The position numbers were made by a program, and so were the translations under genes. The notes under the pieces are model-generated. The model was not told the origin of the DNA. It ran no database searches and saw nothing but the letters and a program-made list of their open reading frames with translations. Below, one piece after another: positions 11,401 through 22,734 of a stretch of DNA of 64,000 nt. Each line of letters starts with the position of its first letter. Within the stretch, counting starts at the first letter, position 1. This stretch comes from Astropecten irregularis (lineage: Eukaryota > Echinodermata > Asteroidea > Paxillosida > Astropectinidae). The stretch spans positions 7,254,001 through 7,318,000 of the forward strand of contig OZ020244.1 in assembly GCA_963971285.1 (NCBI GenBank), written 5' to 3'.

Positions 11401-11722
11401 TTTCTTATTTCTTATTTCTTATTTCTCGCTTATTTTTCTAGTATTTATTTATTAATTTTTATCTTAACATCTCATCTTACAGTTTGTGTAAATTAATTCT
11501 TATTGTTGTAAATACTAAATACTGTACTATTTTATAGATATAATGTACATATGGATTTTCTTATCTGTTAATTTACTTGTCTGTCTGTTGGCTGTCCGAG
11601 TGTTTGTTTGTGTGTTTGTGCTTGTTTGTTTATTATGTTAATAACCATCCTGTAATTGGCGATTTGTATTGCTGTTGGTCTTGGTTAATAAATAAATAAT
11701 AAATAATTATAAATAAATAACA
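8480..11722 (+). mobile_element. Non-LTR retrotransposon (Jockey/CR1-like LINE) inside G1
   Basis: 5'-truncated LINE consisting of endonuclease, reverse transcriptase, a 400-bp AT-rich 3' UTR and a TAAATAA-type microsatellite tail (about 11683-11720). It lies between the G1 nucleocapsid and the G1 protease, so it is younger than G1. The left boundary is uncertain by about 50 bp. Confidence 0.85.
8533..11308 (+). pseudogene. LINE endonuclease-reverse transcriptase ORF, broken
   Basis: The endonuclease (8533 to about 9180) shows LTETWL, a GRGGGVLF strand, GVFYRPP, the catalytic-region IVGDFNLP and a late LD-L segment. RT (about 9900-10800) shows YRPISLLP, TDF-KACDRVSH, SGIPQGSILGPLLF and the catalytic FADD box. 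A C-terminal region with an ERVQRRFLY segment follows to 11308. Lesions: in-frame TAA at 9499-9501, a frame change near 10266-10286 and TAG at 10850-10852. Layout and length suit Jockey/CR1-type ORF2. It encodes target-primed reverse transcription in living relatives; this copy is dead. Confidence 0.88.
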
Positions 11723-11940
11723 TCACAATCATCGCCAGATGACCGCCACTACATGAGTGATGACAGCGATGTCTACGTCCTTGCTACGGACACCCCTGAG
11801 TTTAAATGCCGTCCAGTTTACTGTACTGTAAGTATCAACCATATTCCACATCGAATGATGGTAGATACTGGCTCGGGTGTCACCCTTCTGTCAAAGACGT
11901 TTTACAAGAAACATTTCATTCAAGAGGCTCTACAAGATTG
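11723..11940 (+). pseudogene. G1 aspartic protease fragment
   Basis: After a short acidic lead (YMSDDSDVYVLATDT) comes a strand-rich segment with the active-site motif VDTGSGVTLL. This is the retropepsin signature of gypsy Pol. The frame closes at 11941 and the flap/C-terminal half is scrambled by frame changes before 12014. Its upstream neighbour, the nucleocapsid, is displaced by the LINE. Confidence 0.75.
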
Positions 11941-12013
11941 ACAAGCACGACAGAGACTCTCTTCATATACAGATCATGTCATAAATGTTACTGGAATGTT
12001 TTAATGTTCGATC

Positions 12014-13294
12014 ATGTACAGAAACAGAGTTTCAATATCTGATGTGTATGTTGTTGATAATAATAAGAGTATCCTAGGTAGGGATCTGATAAATGCTCTG
12101 CAGATTAATGTAACTAATGTTGGTGATGTACTTACATGTAACACTGTGTCAGATGCAAGTAAAGGGGAACCTGAGACAGCCCACAAAGTGAAACTGCCTG
12201 ATAATCTATCCCAGTTTAAGAGCATATTTGTGTCAAGTGATAATGAAAGGCTGGATACAGTAAAACAGTTTGTTCATAAGGTGAAGGTCAATGAGAATGT
12301 TCAGCCAGTGCAACAAAAATTACGTCGATTACCATACTCTGTACGTACTAAGGTATCTCAGGAATTGAAGAAATTAGAGAATATGGGCATAATTGAGAAA
12401 ATTTACACGTCCGAATGGATTTCGCCTATAGTAGTATCATGGAAAAAGAATGGTTCTATAAGAGTTTGTGCTGATTTAAGGCAAGTAAACAAAGCTGTTA
12501 TTCCAGAGCGTCACCCCCTCCCCAAGATTGATGAATTGATTTCAGAATTACGTGATGCCAAATACTTCTCTCAACTAGATCTGACATCGGCTTATCATCA
12601 AATGTTTTTGCACCCATATTCAAGAGGTCTCACTGCGTTCATAACACATGATGGAATATATCAATATCGTAGATTGTGTTTCGGGATATCTTTAGCTCCA
12701 TCCGCATTTCAGAAAATGCTCAGTACAATCTTGTCAGGTTTAAATGGTGTACAAAATTACCTTGATGATGTAGTTGTATATGGGAGAACACGTGATGAAC
12801 ATCACCAAAATATGCGTAATGTGCTAATGAAACTTCAGTCATTTAGGATAACACTGAATATAGATAAGTGTGTATTTGCTCAACAATCAGTTGATTTTCT
12901 TGGTCACAAAGTCTCTGACAAAGGTGTTCAGATTGATGACAAGAAATGTCAAGCTTTGTATAACATGCCTGTACCACAGGAACCAAAATCATTGAAATCG
13001 TTTCTTGGTTTAGCTGGTTATTTTTCGCAGCATATTCCAAATTTTGCAGCAGTAGTTGAACCATACGTCAGTTGGTCCGAAAGAATAGTAAATTTGTCTG
13101 GTCATCTGAAGCTCAAAATTGTTTTGAGAAAGTTAAGGAACTAGTCAAAGATAACGTGGTATTGTCATTGTTTGATCCTGATTTAGAAACAGTTGTAACG
13201 ACTGATGTATCCAATCAAGGATTAGGAGCAGTTCTTACCCAGTTGAAAAATGGAAAAGAAGTAATTGTATATTGCGCATCTAGACGCAATGTTC
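12014..13294 (+). pseudogene. G1 reverse transcriptase and start of RNase H
   Basis: Frame 12014-13144 holds RT: a LRRLPYSVR lead, GIIEKI, VVSWKKNGSIRVCADLR, a Leu-Asp-Leu catalytic strand (QLDLTSAYHQ), the YLDDVVVYG active site and FLGHKVSDKG. A frame change near 13065 then leads to a connection domain and RNase H start (TTDVSNQGLGAVL) in frame 13072-13294. Coding stops being gypsy-like at VYCASR, near 13294, where foreign sequence begins. Confidence 0.88.
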
Positions 13295-13893
13295 CCGGAA
13301 CCACCGGTAGGTGGCGCTGCACACGACTAGGGCTTTATCGGAACACTCTTAATTCCTTTCGTAGAAAAAAACCAGGTAATGACCAAAAATGCCCCAGATA
13401 TGTATGTTGTAGCGAACATTTTGACATCGTATCGCATGGAACGCCTTAGAATTGTTTCAAGAGGGTTGGAAACGCTGAAAAACATAAGAAACAGTATATA
13501 TCTGAGCCAAAAAGTGAATTTTATTACTAAAAAACGAGCGTCATCTTCGGCAGGTCTTCGGAAGCATTCGGATGCTCGGAAATGTGCAAATACAAATGGG
13601 AAAGAATTCCACTGATCACCATTACGGAAAAAGGATAATATCCTCCAAGAGTTAACTTATTGGATACAAATTATGATAAACCTCAATCTCAGGTGTGGAA
13701 AACTTGCGTAGAATATCTGAAAAGTGAGTTTTTCAGGGTTATTTTACCTACAAACTGTACAAAGCCAGTTTGCTCAAAACGCCCTCTGTTGGTTCTATAG
13801 AGTTGTGCACAAATTATGGTCATCAGTGGAATTCTTTTCGATAGATGCACTAGGGCCTATTTGACTAAACAACGGTGCCACATACATGATCCA

Positions 13894-13995
13894 ATACACG
13901 GGTTTACACCATGGCAGCCATCTTAGATTTTCATCGCAACTTCAAAACGAGGCACTTCCACTCATGCGCACTTTCCGAAGTGTAAGCCCGTCCAT
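13894..13995. mobile_element. Foldback MITE, copy 1
   Basis: Begins ATACACGGGTTTACAC and ends in the inverse with a few changes (GAAGTGTAAGCCCGTCCAT). It shares a TCGCAACTTCAAAACGAGGCACT core with the next copy. Confidence 0.7.
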
Positions 13996-14006
13996 TGTCG
14001 AAGACA

Positions 14007-14098
14007 ATACACGGGTTTACACTTCGGCGGTTTTGATCGCGACTTCGAAACGAGGCACTACCACGCATGCGCTTTTTTAGAAGTGTAAACCCGTGTAT
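14007..14098. mobile_element. Foldback MITE, copy 2
   Basis: ATACACGGGTTTACACTTC at the left and its exact inverse at the right give 19-bp terminal inverted repeats around a 54-bp centre. It lies 11 bp from copy 1 in the same orientation. Confidence 0.85.
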
Positions 14099-15756
14099 TC
14101 CTATTATAAAATGTCACATTTTCTGATAGGGAATTGGGGTGTGATCCTAAGAGCCCTGTTAAAAAAATAGGGTTGTGAGAAAATGCATTATTTAAAAACA
14201 CAGAAAATTAATTAAATTTAACAGGCCTTTTTTTTTTTAATGAAACTGGTATATTCTGTTCATCAATATACCATCAAGGTCCAAATTATGGAGAGCTGCG
14301 TTTTCAATTTGAACTTCCATAAATTTCCTTGTCCAGAAGTCAAGGTATATGTGCCATGATTTCTGACACTCCATTGATTTATGCTACCCAGGCCCCCAGA
14401 ATCGCTAAAAATATGCCAAAATAATTTTGTGGCTTGTGTATGTTCCATTTTAGAAGAAATGCCGGCATCTCCCGAATTTACACTCCACTCCATTGACTGC
14501 CGTTCATTTCGCCAATGGCTGGAGTCTAATATCTACGCCATTGACTTTGTACACACTAGAGTCGTGCGCACGGGAGCACACGGACGGAATGGAGTCAAAT
14601 CTCACGATATGGCTGAAATGGCCCGTTTTTATCAGGGCGTTGCCTTCAAAAACTCTAAAAAATAAGTCCTGGATGTGTCCATGCACAAATTTTCTTTTTT
14701 GAGTTCTGAGCAGTCAAATGACACTTTTTTGGGAAAATAAATGGTGGCAACTTAAGAATTTGCCCACTGCATTGATGAGGTATTATTTTATTTTGCAAGG
14801 CATGTTTTTTTTCAGCATTTTATCATGTGTGTCCGAATCATGGACAGGGTGTCCGAATCATGGCAAAAATTAAGGTTATTTTCAAGTCAATTTCATTTCA
14901 AGGACACAAAAACTTTCATAAAATATCAACCTGGATATAATAACTACACTTTGTTGTTCATAAGTGAAAATAGTTGAGAGAAACAAACATTAAGAAGGTC
15001 AAATAATCCAAAATTGCTTAAGTGTCCGAATCATGGCACATTTACCCTACGTGTTCATCTCGTACCAAATTCAGCAGCCTGTCATGCTTAGAGAAAATGT
15101 TGATTTATAACGCCAAAGTATACTCAAATATCGGGAAATTTCGGGTCATTAATTTACACCGTACAGTAAATACGCATGCATCTGGTGCAGAATTCTGATG
15201 TTCACATTGCCCTTATAGGTACACTCTTCCAATACTGCCACGACACTTCCCCCTATACTCCTCTCGAGAGGTTGTTCCCTTGCTCCCATACTTGCTTCAC
15301 TTGTGAGTGAATACATACATAATTATATCAATGAAGCAATCGCCATTGCGAGGGGAGTATACTTCCTGCTGGATCATACATGTACTCCTCCACAAATGCT
15401 TCACGTTTGGACCCTCATTGATAAACAAAAATAATTATCTTAAATACTGTATATACTTCGGAGGTCAACAGACTTTTCCCAAATATAAACGTTACTCTTA
15501 TGTCAGGCCACTCAACACACGGTCCATGGTGTCATTGTCTTTTATTGGTCACTGGCGGGGAGGGATATCTTATCCACATTCTTACCGTCCTGCATATCCT
15601 TCACCTCAATAACACCATGTAAACGTTTGTTTTAAGCACAATTCCAACACGTACAAAAAAACCCAAGGGCCATAGGAAATTATTTAGAATTGTCATTATT
15701 GTTGAGATATCCACGCATAATAGGATTTGCACATTTCTATACCCATCATGCTTCCA

Positions 15757-15775
15757 CCCCCCCCCCCCCCCCCCC
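15757..15775. repeat. Poly-C run (19)
   Basis: Uninterrupted C19. Similar runs lie at 28013-28028 (C16) and 43412-43425 (C14). Their exact lengths are error-prone in sequencing. Confidence 0.9.
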
Positions 15776-15875
15776 TTCCAGGATGCGCCACAACATCTAT
15801 AAAATGTACAGGTAGCCCCTTTTTATCTGGCCAGACGCAACACATAGCATCTATCTCTAGTTTCGAAAAACTCTG

Positions 15876-17090
15876 GATCACTGTCAGACCATGAACAACG
15901 GTACTCAGTTGGAGAGAAAGAAGCTTAAGCATGTGTATGGGCTTGCAAAAAATGGCACACCTACTTGTGGGGAAGAAAGTTCCACGCACAGACCACCAAG
16001 CATTGGTAACCTTACTTTCAAAGGGGTCTGATCGTGCCTCAATGAGAATTGTTAGATGGTCATGTCAATTGTTGAATTACAATTATGAAATGAAATTCAA
16101 AAAGGGGGAAGAGAATGTCATTGCAGATTCACTCTCAAGACTATCAATTACAGCTGATCAAAGTGAATGTGATATTGATGATGAGGTTATATGCCAAATA
16201 CCAAATAGCACTGATTGATTTGTGTAAATCTGTTTCATTAAATGAATTGCAGACAATTACTAAACAACATACAGTACTGTGTGAAGTGAAAAACTGTATT
16301 GAAGGAAAATGGCCATATGTGAAAGAAATACCTTCTGCTCTTAAACCATAGTATTTGGTTAGGGATGAACTTACAGTGTGAAACGATGTAATTATGCGTG
16401 ATAACAGGATTGTTGTTCCAAATGAATTGATGTCCAGATTTCTAAACTTGGCTCATGAAGGTCATCAAGGAATGACTAAAACAAAACAAAGGTTACGAGG
16501 GTTGTACTGGTGGCCATTAATGGATGCTCAAGTGGAATTATTAGTACAAAATTGTTCTGTATGTAAATGTAATGATAAATCTGCAAAATTCAATATTGCT
16601 CCATTACAGCCTGTGCAATTCCCAGATGCAGCTTGGAAGAAGCTTGGAATTGATATTGTTGGTCCTTTTGAGTTAGCAACTCATGAATGCAAATATGCAA
16701 TATGTTTGATTAATTATTACAGTAAATGGCCAGAGGTTAGTTTTTGTATCAAGTGTTACTTCAACCAAAGTAATTGAGTTCCTTAAAACTGTGTTTTCAA
16801 GGGAAGGATTTCCTTCAGAGATTGTTTCTGATAATGGTGTACAGTTCAGGTCATCTGAGTTCCAAAACTTTCTGAAAGCAAGAGGCATCAAACATAGTTT
16901 TGCATCAGTTTACTACCCCCAGGCAAATAGTGCAATTGAACGTTTCAATGGAGTTCTTAAAACAGAATGCTATTAATTCAAACAAATCATGGAAAGAGTG
17001 TGTCCGTGAATATCTAGCCATATACCGATCTACTCCAAAATTAATTAATTTTGTTACGCCTCAAAACAGTCACAAACTTTTATTTTAAAG
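15876..17090 (+). pseudogene. G1 RNase H end and integrase, broken
   Basis: RNase H resumes with an SDHEQRYSVGEKEA strand near 15876, then a TAA and a frame change. TDHQALVTLLSKGSDRASM and a VIADSLSRLS end follow at 15976-16150. Integrase follows from about 16394: an H-x3-H then C-x2-C zinc-binding module (HEGHQG...CSVCK), a DIVGPF segment with the first catalytic Asp, then after a frame change near 16735 a SDNGVQF segment with the second Asp and AIERFNG with the catalytic Glu. Multiple stops show decay. Confidence 0.85.
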
Positions 17091-17101
17091 AAAGGGGAAG
17101 A

Positions 17102-17344
17102 TGTAATAATGGATTGCAGTTCAATGGAATTCCTCCCTAGCCCATGCACTGACCCAGTACTTTCTTATGTTAATTTCTGTTGGTTCCACAGCATTAGTTT
17201 CTTATTACACTGTACCAGTATGTAGAGGCATGAGGGTATATAAAGTGTGGAAGTATAATAAAGGGGGAGTTCCCCGTACAGATGCAGTGCAGTATACAGT
17301 TGAGTATTAAGACTCGGTTATTGACCACACCCTCCACAACAACA
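17102..17344 (+). repeat. G1 3' LTR
   Basis: 243 bp, starting TGTAATAATGG after the purine-rich GAAAGGGGAAGA, ending ...ACAACAACA. It thus has TG...CA ends and is followed by the CATAA target duplication. Confidence 0.88.
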
Positions 17345-17349
17345 CATAA
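17345..17349. other. Target-site duplication of G1, right copy
   Basis: CATAA, matching 7146-7150. Both copies fall inside the same place of the interrupted G2 Pol frame. Confidence 0.75.
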
Positions 17350-18881
17350 TTTTCTATGTCTGGCTGACCGACAACTTTGTACTGTTTTGAAGAGTACGTA
17401 TTTTGAATTTTATGGCGACCAGAAAATTTACGCTCTTTTAGATACACTGTATCTCCAATTGCAAAGGTGTAAGGTTTAGATTTCCTATCAAATACCTCTT
17501 TACGGAATTTAGCAGCTGTCGCTAACTTCTGGTTTGCTATGAGAAATGCCTCCTTTAGTCTATGCTGGTGTAAGCCTACCCAATCACTACAGTCGTCTGC
17601 TTTGCCGCCTAATAACAGATCTATAGGGAGACGAGCTTTCTTCTTGTCCAAACATTAAATAGAACGGCGTAAAATCCTGTACTTGAATGAACAGTAGAGT
17701 TATAAGAATACAACAATTCACATAGGTATTTAGGCCAATTACGCTTCTCTTTCTCTGTTAATGTTCTCAACAGTTTATGCATTGTTCTATTAAATCGTTC
17801 ACATTGCGAGTTCCATTGAGGGTGATATGCTGTTATTTTAGATTTCCGAATATCATACAGTGAACAAAGATGATGAAATCGTTTGGATTCGAACTGTTTA
17901 CCCTGGTCAGAATGTATTCTATCGGGAACCCCAAATTTGACAAACCATTCTTTCACCAGAGTTTGGGCAGTAGTGATGGCAGTTTGGTCTTTGGTTCGGA
18001 CTGCGATGGTGTATTTGGAGAAAACGTCTGTGATGACAAGAACATTTTCTATTCTGTCTGAGGACTGTTCAATGACCGTGAAGTCTATTGCGATGACTTC
18101 CAATGGGCGTCTGGCGAGCAAATGTCCCAATGGATTTCGAGGCTTCACATGCGGTTGTTTAGCCACGGCACAGCTCTTACAGTTCTTCACCCAGTCCTTC
18201 ACGTCATTGTACATCCCAGGCCAATAGCTTTTTTGTTGTGCAAGGGCAAAATTACGTTCTTCTCCCTGATGTCCATTTTGGTCGTGGATTGCTGTGAGAA
18301 GTGGCTGCATGCTTAAAGGAACAACAAATTGCTTAACCTTTATGCCATTATTGTTCATTCTTTTTCTGTACAGAATACCGTCTTCTTCTACCATGCGATT
18401 TGCCTGCCTGAGGAGAGTCTCTAACTGCTGCGGTTGTTCCTTTCTCTCAGATGCTGTCGGACGCGTGTTGCTCTGGAAATAGATCAGAAACTGTGAAATA
18501 ATGGGATCACTCTGTTGAAATTGTCGCAACTCGGTGTTTGTATATGACGGAAATAATGATATTTGTGCGGAGACCTCTGATAGAATTCTACTGCACGCTA
18601 ATTCCACGTCTTCGTTGCCGGCCGCTTCTATTAATTCTGGTGGCGGGGATAAGGTTGCATCCAACGTTACAACTTGTGCCAAAGCAACTGGTGTCACTGG
18701 TGTTAGTTCTTGTTGTACCTCTTCTGTATCTCGTGGAGTTTGTCGCGATAATGCATCAGCATTTATATTTTCACGCCCCGAGCGATAAGAGATGTTGAAG
18801 GCGAAAATACTTAGATTAGCGACCCATCGTTGTTCTGTAGCGCCCAGTTTAGCTGTTTGTAGATGACTTAGCGCGTTGTTG

Positions 18882-18947
18882 TCTGTCCATACTACAAATG
18901 TATTGCCGTACAGGTATCTGTCCATACTACAAATGTATTGCCGTACA
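18882..18947. repeat. 35-bp tandem duplication breaking G2 RNase H
   Basis: A 31-bp segment starting TCTGTCCATACTACAAATG (18882-18912) is repeated exactly at 18917-18947 (period 35). The period is not a multiple of three, so it shifts the G2 frame. Confidence 0.9.
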
Positions 18948-19698
18948 TGTTTTCCTTGAATTTTTCGCAGACAGCCCATTTCAATGCTAACAGCTCCAAT
19001 TTCATAGAACTGTATTGACGCATGTTGCGCTCACTGGGTCGTAGAGTCCGGCTGGCGTAAGCGATGACATGTTCCCATCCTGGTCTTGTGACAAAACTGC
19101 ACCGAGCCCATCTAGACTGGCATCAACTTCAACAATGAAAGGTTTGGTAAAATCAGCATACCCTAGTACCGGTGTTGCGACAAACCTGTCCTTCAGTAGG
19201 TCAAAGGCAGCTTGACATTTGTCGTTCCATTGGCTTCGGAAGTATCTGGATGGCTTCCCGTGACACTCGCCAACCAAGGCGTGCAGTTCTCGGGCGATCT
19301 TCGCAAATGCTGGTACATAACCGCCTGTAGTAGCTGGCAAAACTCAAGAATGCTCTGAGCTGTTTTACCGATGTTGGAGTGGACCATTCCCTCACAGCCT
19401 TGGTCTTACTGTCGTCAGTTGAGATGCCATCTTCTGAAAGGACATTTCCCAAGTAGGAAACCTGACTTCTGAACAAAAGACATTTAGAGGGTTTAAGCTT
19501 CAAGTTATGAGATTTCAAGCGATTAAACACGATGTCTAAATCGGGGACAAAAGGAAGCCCCAATTTAATATGATTTCATTATTGATGATTGAGGAGAAAC
19601 TGATTATATACTGAATAAATTGCACCACAGATTAACAAAAATTCATGAATGTTTTGGTCCAAGTCCTTGCCTTGGTTCCACTTGGTCACACTTGTTTA

Positions 19699-21340
19699 GG
19701 GCGTCAAGAAGTTCAACAACTACCTGTGTTGGCGTAAGTTCACATTGGTTACTTACCACCAGCCCCTCACATCGACATTCAATACGTCCAAGGGCATCCC
19801 TACGACCACAGCCTCTCGCATGGTTCGCTACGCAGTATTTCTCGCGAGCTACGACTACGACATTGAATACAAGAATACTACCAAGCACTGTAACGCGGAT
19901 GGACTTTCGCAAGTGCCACTTCCAGATGTCGGCCAGCAATCTGCTGACCCAGATGACCTGCTTCACTTGTCGCAATTCGACACCTTACCAGTCACCAGTA
20001 CCCAGATTCGCAAGGAAACTACTCGCGATGTTGTGCTCGCAAAGGTGTTCGAGTACACAATGAAAGGCTGACCACACTCTCATGAGCCGGAGTTGAACTC
20101 ATTTCACTCGCGGAGACATGAACTGTCCACACATAACGGATGTCTTATGTGGGGATTACGCGTTGTGGCGCCTGGGGATTACGCGTTGTGGCGCCTACCA
20201 AGCTTCGAGATAAGGTCCTCCGTGAGCTACATGAAGGCCATCTTGGGGTTGTAAAAATTAAAACCCTTGCACGTGGCTACACTTGGTGGCCTGGTATCGA
20301 CAGTGACATTGGAAACCTTGCTAAGGGATGTTCAGGGTGTCAGTTAGTCCAGCACAATCCCAAGTCTGCACCACTTCATACATGGGAATGGCCATTGTTA
20401 CCATGGCAACGCATCCACATCGACTACGCCGGACCGTTCCTTGGTCAAATGTTTTTGATAGTCGTCGATGCTCACTCCAAGTGGCCTGAAGTGGTGAGCA
20501 CCAAAGCATCGGACTCTTCGCACACTATCGATATTCTCCGAGCCATCTTCGCGAGAAATGGAGACCCTGAGCAGCTTGTGAGTGATAACGCACCCCAGTT
20601 CACTTCTGATGAGTTTCAGATGTTCCTCAATCGCAATGGGGATAAAACACCTCACATCTGCCCCATATTATCCAGCTACAAATGGCCTTGCTGAGATGTT
20701 TGTACAGACCTTCAAACAGGCCATGAAATCAATGACGGGGGAGAAAGGAACCACATCCGCCAAGTTGGCAAATTTCCTGTTGGCCTACAGGAATGCTCCT
20801 CACTGTACTACAGGATAGTCACCTGCTTCACTGTTCATGGGACGCAACCTTCGATCGCGGTTAGACATTCTCAAACCTGACATGCGCAACCATGTTAGCC
20901 GCAAACAGATAGATCAGACAGCATCTCGTAAGTCTGCAAATGCAACCCGAAAATTCCGCGTTGGCCAAACTGTTTCTGTTCGCGACTATCGCGGTAAGCA
21001 GAAGTGGATTCCAGGAGTCATTCATGCCCAGTCTGGTCCACTTTTCTACCAAGAGTGTGTTGGGCCAAATATGGTTTGGCGCCAAAATGTTGACGAACTC
21101 CTCGATTCGGACGCCGGAAAACCAACAGACTTGAACTTACCTCATGACATCATTCCAGACATACCAGTTCTTCCAACGGATCAACCAGTTCCTGTACCAT
21201 CACCTGCTATGCCCGAGCATATGCTGCACAACAAGGAACACTGACTCCAGCAAAATCATCAGCACAAGCAAGCCCTCGAGTTGCAGTACGCCGCAACCCA
21301 CCTCGCAATCGCAAACCACCAGATAAACTCAATCTCTGAC
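19699..21340 (+). pseudogene. Truncated Ty3/gypsy G3 Pol (RNase H end and integrase)
   Basis: Starts in RNase H (near 19699; the usual TDH motif reads TYH, so a catalytic Asp is lost) and runs through DIEYKNTTKHCNADGLS. Integrase follows at 20190-20820: H-x3-H/C-x2-C zinc module (HEGHLG, CSGCQ), HIDYAGPF, VSDNAPQF and a glutamate in the PATNGLAEM segment. Then comes a basic C-terminal region (KFRVGQTVSVRDYRGKQKW) and a Pro-rich tail to about 21340. Lesions: TGA near 20069, a 23-bp tandem duplication at 20151-20196, frame changes near 20640 and 20818. Nothing upstream of RNase H remains. Confidence 0.88.
20151..20196. repeat. 23-bp tandem duplication in G3
   Basis: The unit from GGGGATTACGCG to GTGGCGCCT occurs at 20151-20173 and again at 20174-20196, shifting the integrase frame. 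Confidence 0.93.
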
Positions 21341-22573
21341 TCTCTCTCTTTCGTGAACACTCATGGACACAGAACACTTTAGAACTTGAAATACCCTGAA
21401 CTGTTGTTTGAACATTTAATCCTTTGTTTTATTTTGTTCCCTATAAGCCTAGAGACGAGTTTCATCTTAAACAAAACTGCTTAAAGTGTTGAGTTTAAAA
21501 GAAAAGAAAAATTGCCATTTCATCCTTGTTTACCAGAATATATAGAAACATTGAAACATTGCATTTCAAATAATTGTCTTTAAAATTATGGTGGAGAGAA
21601 GTGTACTGTCCTGTGCTACCAATACGCATGCGCACTACTACGCATATGCCTTATGCGGTTGTGATATAAAATAAACCAACTTTCAATATGTCAGCTCTTG
21701 GTTAAACATGTTGTTTTCGTCAAATAACTAACGAACCCCCAAATACACTACATAAACTCTTCCGTGAAATACGCTAACCGTAACCAAAATAATTCTGCTA
21801 CCGTAAGCGAAGAAATTTTGCTAACGGTAACGAACTCCATGAAATTGGGCCCTGATGGTCTTGTACATGTGAAGGTCTTGTGATAGTCTCGACTACAACA
21901 GAGCACACAGGGTGAAAAGCCAAGTTTATTTCTGCCGCGGGCTACCGGTTCTTCTCAGGACCACATATCTCCTAAAGAGAGTATTAAACACGTACATGGT
22001 GTCTCTGCAAACCTTATTAATAGTAGGCAAAACTTACTGCTTTTCTGAGGTTCTTGAATTGTGTTCATCATCTGGCATGTCTGGCCAATAACGGGATTTG
22101 CATTGTCATGATTGTGAGACGCATCTTCCATCAGTGTACTGGAGGGCTGGATGATGGGTCAAGTATTAATGGAAGGATGACCGGAGACCTCCTGAGATTC
22201 ACCTAACAAGAATAAGAGGAATGTTTGAAGCATAGTGTCAATCTGGAAAATGTGAAGTCACATCCCCAGCAAGCAATTCGGTAACAGAGTTTTCAGCTGT
22301 CCCTATGCACCAATGTACATTTTGTGTTTCCACTCTAATCCTGAATATGCTTTTCCTAATGAAAAATCACAGTACAAATTTAAGGAAATATAAATACAAC
22401 CCTGCTACAGACTGCTTGCTGTACATTGACACATTACCGGTAATCATAAGGGGCTAACATTTCGATCCCAGCAGGATCTTACTCAAGAAGGATTATTGAA
22501 GAAGGATTATTTTTAATCTGTAACCATTTGCAGGCTGTCTTAAAACACTAGAAATTACATAAATAAACAAACA
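21341..22573. other. 3' region of G3 and non-coding DNA
   Basis: Probably includes the G3 3' UTR/LTR: an AAAATAAACC polyadenylation-like signal lies near 21669, but no second LTR copy exists for proof. At 21949-22012 a GGTTCTTCTCAGGACCACA...CATGGTGTC segment resembles the Penelope-associated repeat at 24125-24262. No ORF of interest. Confidence 0.45.
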
Positions 22574-22687
22574 GTCACCCCAGTGCATATTATGAGGCGG
22601 GGGGCTAAGCTATTCAGGCAGCAATTTGTTTGCAAATGTCACCCCAGTGCATATTATGAGGCGGGGGGCTAAGCTATCCAGGCAGCA
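22574..22687. repeat. 64-bp period duplication
   Basis: A 50-bp segment starting GTCACCCCAGTGCATATTAT and ending CAGGCAGCA lies at 22574-22623 and again at 22638-22687. Confidence 0.88.
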
Positions 22688-22734
22688 GTCCAACATAATG
22701 TACCTAAAAGCTGTATTAACTGAAGATCGGGGAT

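Larger units (their letters stand above)
13295..15875. other. 2.6-kb block inserted in the G1 RNase H
   Basis: Non-coding by inspection. It contains two adjacent MITE copies (13894-14098), GTGTCCGAATCATGG repeated near 14828, 14849 and 15022, and a C19 run. GCATCTA occurs at both edges (near 13286 and 15848), a possible 7-bp target duplication. The short ORFs here have no recognisable domain. It could be one large non-autonomous transposon or several insertions. Confidence 0.5.
7151..17344 (+). mobile_element. Ty3/gypsy element G1, nested and interrupted
   Basis: Bounded by LTRs (7151-7384 and 17102-17344) that differ at about 4 of 234 aligned bases. Inside, in order, are Gag remnants, CCHC knuckles, a DTGSG protease, reverse transcriptase, RNase H and integrase. 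A LINE (about 8480-11722) split Gag from protease, and a 2.6-kb block (about 13295-15875) split RNase H. Several stops and frame changes make it non-functional. It inserted into the older minus-strand gypsy G2, with CATAA as target duplication. Confidence 0.9.
17345..19563 (-). pseudogene. Ty3/gypsy G2 Pol (RT end, RNase H, integrase), minus strand
   Basis: Reading leftward from 19563: the RT thumb/connection (YLGNVLSEDGIS), then RNase H (FIVEVDASLDGLGAVL, VVWTDNNALSHL, NADALSRQ) to about 18700. Integrase follows, with zinc module H-x3-H...C-x2-C (HDQNGHQGE, CKSCAV), AIDFTVI, HSDQGKQFESK and SQCERFNRTMH carrying the three acidic residues. A GPY/F-like tail reaches 17350 (GDTVYLKERKFSGRH). Frames change near 17640, 18950 and 19300; one is caused by the 35-bp duplication at 18882-18947. 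The C-terminus continues at 7145-6690 beyond G1. No 5' half or LTR is visible to the right, so it is truncated. Confidence 0.9.

Noticed and set aside
14381..14665. 94-codon plus-strand ORF as a gene
   Set aside because: No family resemblance, overlaps other frames of equal length on both strands, and lies in the block inserted in G1.
13295..15875. Calling the block one transposon with 7-bp target duplication GCATCTA
   Set aside because: The heptamer could be chance and no matching terminal repeats were found at the edges; reported only as an inserted block.
17870..18798. Plus-strand ORFs of 60-114 codons
   Set aside because: Shadows on the strand opposite the G2 integrase/RNase H, which has clear domains.
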